Part shown: positions 19,099 to 26,616 of the stretch, piece after piece
Position numbering within the stretch: position 1 is the stretch's first letter
Layout of the letters: each line of letters starts with the position of its first letter
Assembly: GCF_000716535.1 (NCBI RefSeq)
Contig: NZ_JNWV01000016.1
Span: 124,001 to 188,000, forward strand
DNA: 64,000 nucleotides
Source of the DNA: Streptomyces flaveolus
GTDB taxonomy: Bacteria; Actinomycetota; Actinomycetes; Streptomycetales; Streptomycetaceae
Direction of reading: 5' to 3'
Position numbers and translations under genes: made by a program
Notes under the pieces: generated by a model
What the model saw: only the letters and a program-made list of their open reading frames with translations
Database searches by the model: none
What the model was told of the DNA's origin: nothing

Positions 19099-20127
19099 CT
19101 ATCCGGAGACGACGTTCCGCCAGAAGTTCCGCAGGCTGTCGTCACCACCGAAGAGGGAGCTGAAGATGGTCGAGTCCGCCAGCAGCAGATCGGCCGCCCG
19201 GTCACCGCTGGGCGGCATCCACAGGAACATGTTGAACTCGGTGTTGCCGGCCTCGGTGAACGGATGCGGCCGGGAGGCGTCGATCGGCTGCCTGGCCAGC
19301 ACGCGGATGGCTTCCGGATCGTCGGTCGTCACGTCGTAGTGCGGCAGGTGCATGTGGAAGTTGAAGTTCGTCACCCCCTCCAGCCAGCCCTTCGGGTCCA
19401 GCTCCCGGACCGTGGACAGCGGGGCGATCTGGTTGCCCTCGCGCGTGGCCGGACGCAACCCGTACCGGTTCATGACCGGAACGCCGAGACCCCGCATCAG
19501 GTCCCTGACGTAGGTGGCGAACCGCTGCTGCCGGGGCACCAGCGGATCGCCGTGATGCCGGTACTCCATCTCCCGGACCTTCAGGTCGTCCGAGGAACCG
19601 ACATCGTGGTGCGGGCCCAGGACGAGGCAGGCGTCCTCCCGCGCGAGGAACGCCCGCAACGCCTCGATCTCCCCCGGCTGGGCCTCCTGCTCGGTGACGG
19701 CGTGGTCCAGCCCGAACACGAACAGCACGTCGGTGTCGTCGAGCACCCGCTCGTCGAGCGGGGTGAGGAAACCCGCCTGGTCGATGCGCTGGTACACCGG
19801 GACGGGGTGCCCCGTGACCTCCTCGACGTAGTCCTGGAACGGCACCCAGGCCCAGAAGAACAGCTCCAGTGACCCGGCGATGCCCTGCTGGAACCGGTAC
19901 GGGTCCGACCACTTCGGGTCCTCGTACGCGGGCCAGGCCACCCGCCTGACCTCGGTCATCGTGGAGAAGCGGTTGTCCAGCTCGGCCGCGTTGCGACCGG
20001 CCTCCGCCGGATAGCTCCAGGAGACGTAGATGCTCACCCGCCGCCCGCCAGGGGTGTACTCCCGCGGAATGTGCCGCTGGTTGTACGTGCGTGCGGTCCT
20101 GACCTCGCTCATTTCGCCCAGCCTCAC
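19099..20127 (-). CDS. unrecognised protein in the DyP operon (possible class I glutamine-amidotransferase-like fold)
   Basis: 342 residues. GTG 20127 overlaps the stop of the upstream gene (GTGA); ATG 20112 is the alternative. The protein is soluble and rich in aromatic residues near the N-terminus. The central text DDTDVLFVFGLDHAVT, EIEALRAFLAREDACLVLGP and HHDVG resembles the core strands of GATase1/ThuA-like folds, in which a chamber is approached by a Gly-rich turn; I see no certain catalytic Cys. Histidine clusters (HHDVG, HMHLPHYD) could bind metal. Function unknown; context suggests cooperation with the peroxidase. Confidence 0.8.
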   Translation of the reverse strand: MRLGEMSEVRTARTYNQRHIPREYTPGGRRVSIYVSWSYPAEAGRNAAELDNRFSTMTEVRRVAWPAYEDPKWSDPYRFQQGIAGSLELFFWAWVPFQDYVEEVTGHPVPVYQRIDQAGFLTPLDERVLDDTDVLFVFGLDHAVTEQEAQPGEIEALRAFLAREDACLVLGPHHDVGSSDDLKVREMEYRHHGDPLVPRQQRFATYVRDLMRGLGVPVMNRYGLRPATREGNQIAPLSTVRELDPKGWLEGVTNFNFHMHLPHYDVTTDDPEAIRVLARQPIDASRPHPFTEAGNTEFNMFLWMPPSGDRAADLLLADSTIFSSLFGGDDSLRNFWRNVVSG

Positions 20128-20657
20128 TGCATCTGGTCGAGCATCTCCGACAGGGCGCTCTTGACCCGCAGCGCCTTCTTGATCTCGTCCGACGTCACGT
20201 ACGGATACTCTCCGTACTCGATGAAGCTCGGACAGTGGTGTTCACGGACGTACCTGACGAACCCCTCGGGGTTGGTCCGCCAGTCCTCGGGAAACCCTTC
20301 GAGGTTCTCGAAGACGGTGCTCGCGCCGACCTTCGTGAAGAGCGCAACGGCGTCCTCGGTGTACTTGTCGAAGTCGGTGTCGAAGATCCCCTGATACATG
20401 AACCGCGTGTCGTCGTCGAAGAGAACCCAGCGCAGATAGTGCAGCTTCAACGGCGCCAGCAAATACGGATCCTCCTCCAACGCCTTGACCAGCGTGTGGC
20501 CGTGCGCACGCACCACCTCGGCCCGGCCCGGCTTGATCGGCGCGATGATGGTGAACCCGTAGGACGCCGGGGTCCTGGGGAGAACCGGACCGTACTTCCC
20601 CTGCTCGAGGTGGTCGGTTTCCTTGGGGATGGCAACCATCTGCGGCTTGATCTCCAT
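20124..20657 (-). CDS. unrecognised protein, first gene of the DyP operon
   Basis: 177 residues from ATG 20657, with GAGGAG six bases upstream. The segment YGFTIIAPIKPGRAEVVRAH, with LHYLRWVLFDD and FMYQGIFDTDFDKYTEDAVAL, has the alternation of an alpha+beta ferredoxin-like (EthD/Dabb-type) fold, the fold also used in DyP peroxidases. No catalytic motif is evident. It is co-transcribed with the next two genes by overlap, so it may be a partner or substrate-handling subunit of the peroxidase (inference). Confidence 0.8.
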   Translation of the reverse strand: MEIKPQMVAIPKETDHLEQGKYGPVLPRTPASYGFTIIAPIKPGRAEVVRAHGHTLVKALEEDPYLLAPLKLHYLRWVLFDDDTRFMYQGIFDTDFDKYTEDAVALFTKVGASTVFENLEGFPEDWRTNPEGFVRYVREHHCPSFIEYGEYPYVTSDEIKKALRVKSALSEMLDQMQ

Positions 20658-20754
20658 GTCCGCTCCTCACACGATCCAGCGGCCGGGACCAACCTCCAGC
20701 GTGGCACCGGACCGCTGGGCGCGCCCGCTGAGCGACAGGGGGACTACAGACCGG

Positions 20755-20985
20755 TCAGGAGCCGCTGCGAACGATCCGCTTGCCCCGCAGGCCGCGTGTC
20801 ATGGTCGCGGGGACGACGACATGTGGCAGCCCGAAGGCCCCAGGCGCGCACTCTTCGCCGGCTGTCGGTCCTTGCCACACGTGCGGTGCCATCCCGTCGA
20901 GGGTTTGCATCGGGTCGGCGCACGTCGCGGCCATCGCCTCCGCGTCACCGCGGTTGAAGGCATCGACGTACTGGACCACCCCCAC
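20755..20985 (-). pseudogene. SnoaL-like gene with internal deletion
   Basis: The N-terminal text VVQYVDAFNRGDAEAMAATC and MAPHVWQGPTA is typical of SnoaL-like (NTF2-fold) proteins. It then jumps to LPHVVVPATM and GKRIVRSGS, which belong about 40 residues further on in the family, and ends at a stop soon after. The middle strands and the C-terminus are missing, so the gene is very likely dead. Confidence 0.55.
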
Positions 20986-20997
20986 TGGAAGACGGAA

Positions 20998-21519
20998 TCA
21001 GTGGTGAAGGGTGGACTTGGCGACCACGATGACCAGGCCGAGCACCAGGTTCACCAGACCGGAGGCCACGACCAGTCGGCGAGAGGCTCCGGCTCGCCCG
21101 GCGGCGATGGTCGACCACGCGACCTGCTCGATCAGGGCGACCCCCAGTGCGAACCATGCCGTTCCGGCGAGCCCCAGCCTCAGCAGGGGGCTGATCGCCA
21201 CTGCGACGGCTGGGGGAACCGCGGCCTGGACCATCGGCCACTCATGCCGGGCCACATGGCGTACCTCGCTCCAGCTCAGAGGCTGTCCGTGCGCCCGCTC
21301 GCCGGCCAGACGGGCGTAAACGTGGGCGGCCCAGAACACGATGCCGGTGACGAGGAGGAGCAGTACGAGTCCGAGGCGGGGGAACGGGCCGAACGTTGCG
21401 GTCCCGGCTATGACGGACGCGGCCAGGAGCGCACCGTAGATCGCACCCGAGTAGTCGGTCCGCGGCAGGTCCGGACGGTGCTCTGCGGTGCCACCGTTCG
21501 CGAGGGGGACGCTGGGCAC
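20998..21519 (-). CDS. membrane protein of unknown function
   Basis: 173 residues with about five hydrophobic segments (AIYGALLAASVIAGTATF, LGLVLLLLVTGIVFWAAHVYA, MVQAAVPPAVAVAISPLL, WFALGVALIEQVAW, RLVVASGLVNLVLGLVIVVA). GTG 21519 has GGAGAG just upstream. It resembles small Streptomyces integral membrane proteins without an assigned role. It stands alone between the SnoaL remnant and the integrase remnant. Confidence 0.75.
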   Translation of the reverse strand: MPSVPLANGGTAEHRPDLPRTDYSGAIYGALLAASVIAGTATFGPFPRLGLVLLLLVTGIVFWAAHVYARLAGERAHGQPLSWSEVRHVARHEWPMVQAAVPPAVAVAISPLLRLGLAGTAWFALGVALIEQVAWSTIAAGRAGASRRLVVASGLVNLVLGLVIVVAKSTLHH

Positions 21520-21548
21520 CTCTCCAGGATCGCCGGGACCACCGCATA

Positions 21549-21812
21549 GTGCACGACGAAGGACACCCGCTTACAGCACTCGGCAGACCGGTCCCCGCGA
21601 CCAACGTCCGCCGCGCCTTCCGCCAGGCCCTCAAGGGCATCGACGGGATCAGCCAGGACGAGTGGACGCCGAGGGAGCTACGGCACAGCTTCGTGTCCCT
21701 GCTTTCCGACCGGGATGTCCCGCTGGAGGAGATTTCGCGGCTCGTCGGCCACTCCGGGACCGCCGTCACCGAGGAGGTCTAACGGAAGCAGATCCGGCCC
21801 GTGATCGTGTAG
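21549..21812 (+). pseudogene. C-terminal remnant of a tyrosine integrase (older element)
   Basis: The text NVRRAFRQALKGI, WTPRELRHSFVSLLSD and EEISRLVGHSG closely parallels the intact integrase at 39566-40768. The catalytic tyrosine codon is lost: EEV is followed by TAA, then RKQIRPVIV and TAG, where the intact copy reads EAVYRKQLRPVI. The N-terminal two thirds are absent. It ends flush on the displaced att copy, the same int-att order as at the right end, so it is the fossil of an earlier related element. Confidence 0.8.
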
Positions 21813-21853
21813 GGGTGGCGGGATTGGAACCTACGACCGCTTCGTCCCGAACG
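21812..21853. other. left attachment site (displaced tRNA-Pro 3' half)
   Basis: Matches 40854-40895 at 39 of 42 positions and stops matching at the anticodon loop (CTTCGTCCCGAACG), the usual crossover area for tRNA-targeting tyrosine integrases. Three mismatches in the T-arm side suggest decay after it ceased to be part of a working tRNA. Confidence 0.75.
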
Positions 21854-21953
21854 CGATCAGAGCGTGCATGGCCTTGATTCGGAGCACTGACCTGCGCGTG
21901 CGCCGTCCAGGTCCGTCCGCTTCAGTCCGGGACGGTCGTGGTTCGGCCGCTCC

Positions 21954-21977
21954 GTTTGGCCCCCTGTTTGGCCCCCC
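21954..21977. repeat. GTTTGGCCCCC(T/C) tandem pair, left end of the element
   Basis: Two adjacent 12-mers, GTTTGGCCCCCT and GTTTGGCCCCCC, lie about 100 bases inside the left att. The same tandem pair, 23 of 24 identical, occurs at 40777-40800 just inside the right att. Candidate integrase arm-type or excisionase sites. Confidence 0.6.
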
Positions 21978-22080
21978 AGGGACGGGCTTCCGGCCCCGTG
22001 AAGGCGGATGGTTCGGGCCCGCCGCGTGCGCCATAGGAGCAGGCTCTCCTAGGCTGCCCACGGACGGCGGGCCGAGCCGA

Positions 22081-22311
22081 TTACCTACGGATGTGAACCG
22101 TGATCTGCCATCCAGCGGCAGCGGCGACGATCGCCGTCCCGAGCGGTACGTTCGCGGTGAGGCCGATCACCGCGCCAGCCCCAACACAGAGGGTAGAGAA
22201 TCCGATCTGAGCCCAGGCCAGCGCGCTTCCGCCGGTCTCAGGGGACCCGGTCGGTGCCGCCGGGCGGTCGTGCTGTTCGCCCGGTCCTGGGGTACGTTCA
22301 ACAGTGCTCAA
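22081..22311 (-). CDS. small AICE-borne membrane protein
   Basis: 76 residues from TTG 22311, with GCGAGGAA eight bases upstream. A disordered N-terminus (ERTPGPGEQHDRPAAPTGSP) is followed by two helices, AWAQIGFSTLCVGAGAVIGL and PLGTAIVAAAAGWQITVHI, ending in basic HIRR. Function unknown; it is the first gene inside the left att. Confidence 0.6.
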   Translation of the reverse strand: MSTVERTPGPGEQHDRPAAPTGSPETGGSALAWAQIGFSTLCVGAGAVIGLTANVPLGTAIVAAAAGWQITVHIRR

Positions 22312-22486
22312 TGTAGAAGTTCCTCGCTTTTCTGGGGAACCGCAGGCACCAGGGCGCTGTGCTGCCAGGCTGGTGGCCCTGGCGCCTGCGTAACTGTCCG
22401 CGGCCATGGGCCCGTTACACCTCGGGGCCCTTGCCGCTCACCTCAAGATTCCCCTCGGATTTCCGCCTGGTCGGGTAGACTGGCGG

Positions 22487-22569
22487 ACGGATTGATCCTC
22501 ATGAGCGCTGAGTTAACTTGAAATGGATAAATAGTGACTTAGCCCACATACGGATCAATCCGTAGCGCT
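22487..22569. promoter_or_regulatory. inverted repeat around an A+T-rich core upstream of 22587
   Basis: ACGGATTGATCC (22487-22498) pairs with GGATCAATCCGT (22552-22563), and each arm is followed by AGCGCT (22504 and 22564). The 53 bases between are unusually A+T rich. It lies immediately before the ribosome site of the 22587 gene: an operator or promoter control region, less likely an origin. Confidence 0.5.
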
Positions 22570-22586
22570 CAAAGGGGAGGGGAAAG

Positions 22587-23660
22587 TTGCCGCCGAAGGA
22601 CGGGAAGGTCGAGGTTCGACTAGAGACGCTACGGGTGCTACGGCGCAGCGAGTTGCCTGCCGTAACCGCTGAGACGCTGCGCCTCTGGCGGGAAGGCCGC
22701 CAGCCGGCCGGTATTCGCCTACGGCGCGCTTACCTTCGGAACGACGAACTCAAGTCGGTGGAGGACGAGCGGAAACCCTTGCCGATGGAGGACCGGCCGC
22801 TGGCGGCTCGCATGATCACTCCCAAGGGCGTCGCCCTGAAGCTGCATCTCGTGCTTTTGTTCGCCGCGCAGTGTGCTGTGAAGCCGGGCAAAACCTGGAA
22901 GACCCCGCACCCGGTTGAGCCGACGCCGCAAAGCGATCACTCATGGGTGGGCTTGATGGCCACCGTCGCCAAATATCGGGGCCCAGGCATCCAGGGTGCC
23001 TCGGTCGCGACCAACAAGCGTCGGCAAGTCACGGAGGCCCTCAAGAAGTTGGAGGGGCTCGGCCTGATACGCCCCACCAAGGGGCCAGGGCGAGCGCGGC
23101 AAGGGTTCGACCTGTTGCACGAGAACGGGAAGAGCACGCCAGCGGCCGGAGTGCCGTACACGGTGCCGGTCGACGCCGAGCCGTTCGTGGAGATCCCTCG
23201 GGAGTTCTTCACTGAGGGCTGGGTGCATGTCCTGACGAACAGTGAGATCGCCGCGCTGCTCATGTGGCTCGATGCTCTGAAGTACGACGCATCGCCTACC
23301 TCTGATCCATCAGTGTTTGTCACGCGGGTGACGAGCGCGGTGAGGCAAGGGGCCTACGGGCTCGGGCGGGAGGCCTACGAGACTCATCAGCAACTCGACG
23401 CCTTCCAGCTGCTCGATGTGCTTCGACCCGAAAAGCGCCACTACGACGGCAGGTGGCAGGAGTTTGCGGAGGACAGCAGCGACCTAGCCTGCCATCGCGT
23501 CGCGTTGACGCCAGACGGGTTCACCAGGGACGCCGGCGAAGTGGTGCAAGAGGTGCTGCAACGCCGGGATGCCCGTGGGGACTGGTCTCGCCCCCCGAAC
23601 GCACCACGCCGCTACTCAGGCATCAGGCTGCGCAAGCCTGAACGTGACCAGAAGAAGTAG
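22587..23660 (+). CDS. AICE protein of unknown function, probable winged-helix DNA-binding
   Basis: 357 residues from TTG 22587, with a very strong site (GGGGAGGGGAAAG). The text ASVATNKRRQVTEALKKLEG then LGLIRPTKGPGRARQGFDLL reads like a winged-helix with a beta wing. HVLTNSEIAALLMWLDAL and GREAYETHQQLDAF suggest a second helical unit, as in plasmid replication or partition regulators. No certain family. The inverted repeat just upstream may be its own operator (inference). Confidence 0.75.
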   Translation: MPPKDGKVEVRLETLRVLRRSELPAVTAETLRLWREGRQPAGIRLRRAYLRNDELKSVEDERKPLPMEDRPLAARMITPKGVALKLHLVLLFAAQCAVKPGKTWKTPHPVEPTPQSDHSWVGLMATVAKYRGPGIQGASVATNKRRQVTEALKKLEGLGLIRPTKGPGRARQGFDLLHENGKSTPAAGVPYTVPVDAEPFVEIPREFFTEGWVHVLTNSEIAALLMWLDALKYDASPTSDPSVFVTRVTSAVRQGAYGLGREAYETHQQLDAFQLLDVLRPEKRHYDGRWQEFAEDSSDLACHRVALTPDGFTRDAGEVVQEVLQRRDARGDWSRPPNAPRRYSGIRLRKPERDQKK

Positions 23661-23863
23661 CCCTCTGGGCGGCATGTATGCAGGCTTGCGGGTCTCCTTG
23701 CTCCGGCAGGTCACTCAGCTCTGCCTAGACAGCCTGTCGCAGGCCTGGTGCAGGGCTGGCCAAGAGGGTAGCTTTCCCTCAAAATAGATCACTTGTTCGG
23801 TTTCCTGGGGCACGCCTAGACGGCTGCCTGGTTTATTTTCCTGCGCCAATTACTGGGATGCGG

Positions 23864-23869
23864 TACAGT
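23864..23869 (+). promoter_or_regulatory. -10 element of a probably leaderless message
   Basis: TACAGT lies nine bases before ATG 23878, and no ribosome site intervenes. Spacing fits transcription starting at or next to the start codon. The -35 is not clear. Confidence 0.35.
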
Positions 23870-23877
23870 CATGCGTC

Positions 23878-24687
23878 ATGAGCGAGCAGCAGGATGCGCT
23901 TGAGGACCTTGGGTCCAGTGGTGTGCTCTCCGCCCTTGCCTGGGCCAACACGTCGGCTTACCGGCGAACGATGGAGGACTACGACCCCGAGACGGGTCAT
24001 GATCAGGGGTGGGTTGGAGGCACTGCCCACAGGCTCTACTGCGATCGCCTGCACAGGGTGTTCTCCACCGGGAGGCATGCCGTGGATTCCCCCGAGGCTG
24101 CTTCCGCAGGCTTGGACGCCGTGGCGGCCGGCTTGTTCCCTGGTGAGTACCGCAAGATGCCGATCATCGCTCCAGGTGTGGTCACCTGGTCGGATCTCAA
24201 CCAGTCGCCGGGGTGGCGGTGCGGAAGGTGGCGCCTCCTCCTCGCCTCGTTCGTCTACGGGGAGAGCAACCGGATCCCTTGGCCTCAGAAGAGCCCCACC
24301 AAGCGACTTGTTGCGTCTCAAGCGAAGCCTGACGGGTGGGTCGACCCTCACCCCATGCTCCCATTCGACGATGAGTCCCACCCGTCCCTTGCGGCCGTCC
24401 TTCAGACAGTGAGCGAGGAGGACGAAGACTCGGAGCTGACAACGCTCATTGTCGCCCACAGCGTTGAACTTGAGTTGGGTATCCGAGAACTTTACCTAGG
24501 GCGCTCTCGTTTGAACCGTGGGGGAGGGGAAGCTTGGTACTGGAAGCATGATCTACTTGCTACCGAATTCGGGACTCCCGGTACAGGAACGATTCCGGCA
24601 GCCCCCGGCCCCCGCCCCGGAGCTTCGGGCGTGCAGGACGCTCCTGTTCGTCTCCGCCGCGAGGCGCGGGAGGGGAACGACAAGTGA
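23878..24687 (+). CDS. unrecognised cargo protein preceding an XRE-ImmA/IrrE gene
   Basis: 269 residues, soluble and acidic in the middle (SEEDEDSELT) with a Pro/Gly-rich then basic tail. The core text GGTAHRLYCDRLHRVFSTGR, WRLLLASFVYGESNRIPWP and ELTTLIVAHSVELELGIREL YLG suggests a helical protein; I cannot place it. The gene is 12 bases from an XRE-ImmA/IrrE gene, the arrangement often seen for proteins cleaved or controlled by an ImmA-type protease or for toxin-antitoxin pairs. Base composition is lower in GC than the element backbone. Confidence 0.75.
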   Translation: MSEQQDALEDLGSSGVLSALAWANTSAYRRTMEDYDPETGHDQGWVGGTAHRLYCDRLHRVFSTGRHAVDSPEAASAGLDAVAAGLFPGEYRKMPIIAPGVVTWSDLNQSPGWRCGRWRLLLASFVYGESNRIPWPQKSPTKRLVASQAKPDGWVDPHPMLPFDDESHPSLAAVLQTVSEEDEDSELTTLIVAHSVELELGIRELYLGRSRLNRGGGEAWYWKHDLLATEFGTPGTGTIPAAPGPRPGASGVQDAPVRLRREAREGNDK

Positions 24688-24699
24688 TGAAACGAGTGG

Positions 24700-25887
24700 A
24701 TGGTCATGGATTCCTCGCGCCGCACCGAAGTGCAGGTGGGTGACGCCTCTCGCCTCTTTGATGGACAACGCTTGACGCTGGCACGGCAGTTGGTCGGTCT
24801 CCGCAAGAACGCACTTGCGGCGAAAATCGACAAAAGCGCAACTGCCGTCGCTGCGTACGAGAACAACACAAAGCGACCGGCGCCGGCAACAGTCGCCCAG
24901 TTGTGCTTGACGCTTGGTGTCGACCCGAGTTTCTTCCTGCCTGGCCCCCATCAGCCTGCGATTAACAGCACGGTTCCGCATTTCCGGTCTCTGCGGTCCA
25001 CAACGCAGTTGGCACGAGATCAGGCTCTTGCTTATGGGATGATTGCCGGAGATGTTGGCGCTGCTCTTGAACGGCATGTCGAATTTCCTGAACCGAACCT
25101 TCCGAGGCTGAGCGTAGACGTCGACGACGAAACAAGTGCTATGCCGGAAGAAGCTGCCAGGCTGCTGCGCAAGCACTGGGACATCAAGGCTGGTCCAGTC
25201 GGTCACCTAGTCCGTCTAGCAGAGAATAACGGCGTAGTGGTGGTCTTCAGCCCTGCGCAAACTGCGGCAGTCGATGCCTATTCATTCGATGATGCGTACA
25301 GGCCGACGATAGTGCTGAATCCTGCCAAGGAAGATTACTATCGTCAGCGATTTGACGTCGCTCACGAACTTGGTCATCTGGTAATGCACGTAGACGCGGA
25401 ACCGGGAAGCAAGGTGGTAGAAAATCAGGCGCACCGGTTTGCCGCCGAACTGCTACTTCCAGAGGGGGAGTTGAGAGACGTCCTGCCAAGTAAGGCCGAC
25501 TGGAGGATTCTTGCGGCACTGAAGGAAACCTACGGTGTTAGCCTCCAAGCATTGCTTTACCGGTCCAGGTCGCTCGGCGTCATGAGTGACGTGACGTATC
25601 GCAATGCGATTGCCTACTTGTCCTCAAAGGGCTGGCGGAGACGTGAACCTGGAGAGATGCCAGCTGTTGAACAACCCTCCCTTTACCCAAGGGCTGTTGA
25701 AATTTTGTCCAGCGTCGGGATGAATGAACTGGCATTGGCCAACGAAGCCAGGGTCACTCCCGGGCTTTTCCGTACTGTCACGGCAAGGGTTCCGGTCAGT
25801 GAGGATCTTTTCGTTGATCCGCAGGCGATCGCGGTCCAAGACTCCGCAAGCGAAGGTGTGATTCCGTTGTTCGGAAAAAGGAACTAG
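24700..25887 (+). CDS. XRE-family HTH and ImmA/IrrE metallopeptidase
   Basis: 395 residues. The N-terminal Cro/C1 helix-turn-helix (about 24-80: LARQLVGLRKNALAAKIDKS, AYENNTKRPAPATVAQLCL) is followed by a zinc-peptidase domain with HELGH at 222-226 and the third ligand region HRFAAELLLPE. Such fusions act as regulators that sense stress or phage and cleave partner repressors. The sequence is A+T richer than the backbone, pointing to recent acquisition. Stop codon and downstream hairpin share bases. Confidence 0.92.
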   Translation: MVMDSSRRTEVQVGDASRLFDGQRLTLARQLVGLRKNALAAKIDKSATAVAAYENNTKRPAPATVAQLCLTLGVDPSFFLPGPHQPAINSTVPHFRSLRSTTQLARDQALAYGMIAGDVGAALERHVEFPEPNLPRLSVDVDDETSAMPEEAARLLRKHWDIKAGPVGHLVRLAENNGVVVVFSPAQTAAVDAYSFDDAYRPTIVLNPAKEDYYRQRFDVAHELGHLVMHVDAEPGSKVVENQAHRFAAELLLPEGELRDVLPSKADWRILAALKETYGVSLQALLYRSRSLGVMSDVTYRNAIAYLSSKGWRRREPGEMPAVEQPSLYPRAVEILSSVGMNELALANEARVTPGLFRTVTARVPVSEDLFVDPQAIAVQDSASEGVIPLFGKRN

Positions 25888-25915
25888 CCCGAGTGTAGAG
25901 CCTCGGGCTAGTTCC
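25874..25915. terminator. bidirectional terminator between converging cargo operons
   Basis: GGAACTAGCCCGAG (25880-25893) pairs perfectly with CTCGGGCTAGTTCC (25902-25915). In the minus direction a run of five T follows, making a classic intrinsic terminator for the DUF262/HEPN operon. The plus-strand gene's TAG stop lies inside the left arm. Confidence 0.8.
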
Positions 25916-25999
25916 TCCGTGATGTGCGGCCTCCGCCGACCTGTCAGTCATGTCAGAGACCCGGATAGATGTTAATGCGGGTGACTGGGTGGCCTCTTC

Positions 26000-26614
26000 C
26001 TATTTATTGACCATTTGCCCATCGAGATCCTGAAAACCTTTCAGGATCTCCTTTACGGTGTCCCACTCGTGTTGCGGATCTGGGCGCACTTGCATCTTGG
26101 CAGTCTTGTGCGCAGAGTCTCCCCGGGCGGTCGCCCAAGTTTCCGTTGTGCTCAGCCAGGCGGAGTTTATCTCCTCCTCGGTGAATCCCAGAGGCATGAG
26201 CATGCGAAGGATATTCTTTTCCTTGATGCCGTTGTTCTTTGTGCGCACGTACCGGTTGAAGTCGTTTTTTGCTGCCTCTACTCGCGCCTTCAGATCCGGG
26301 TACTTCTTTTTTTGGCCGGCGGCGTCTAGTGATTCAGGTATCGCGTGAAGTGACTCTTTATAGGCCACTACAGCAAGGAGGCTAGTGGAGATGGCTCCGG
26401 ATGAGACCCATAGTTTGAACGCCTCATTTACCACTTCGATGCAGCGATCTTCGATGAACGATTCAAACTCTGCGTGAGCTAGTACTCTGAAGGCTCTCGT
26501 GTGCTCGTAGACGATGTCGTCGTACGAGCCTGTGGGGTCGAAAGCGGCAGGTAGTAAATGGGCTCGAAGTTCCGCTACGCGACGGTTCAATTCATCAAAG
26601 CGCGTTGAGGGCAT
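26000..26614 (-). CDS. HEPN-superfamily protein, partner of the DUF262 protein
   Basis: 204 all-helical residues. The text VYEHTRAFRVLAHAEFESFI and EDRCIEVVNEAFK, then Rx4H as ARGDSAH (R164, H169), fits HEPN nucleases, whose paired R and H form an RNase site on dimerisation. The sub-family is uncertain (RiboL-PSP-type or MAE_18760/28990-like). It starts two bases after the DUF262 stop, with GAGGGG upstream, so the two are co-translated. HEPN-DUF262 pairs have been noted in surveys of conflict systems; I infer an abortive RNase controlled by the DUF262 partner. Confidence 0.8.
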   Translation of the reverse strand: MPSTRFDELNRRVAELRAHLLPAAFDPTGSYDDIVYEHTRAFRVLAHAEFESFIEDRCIEVVNEAFKLWVSSGAISTSLLAVVAYKESLHAIPESLDAAGQKKKYPDLKARVEAAKNDFNRYVRTKNNGIKEKNILRMLMPLGFTEEEINSAWLSTTETWATARGDSAHKTAKMQVRPDPQHEWDTVKEILKGFQDLDGQMVNK

Positions 26615-26616
26615 CG

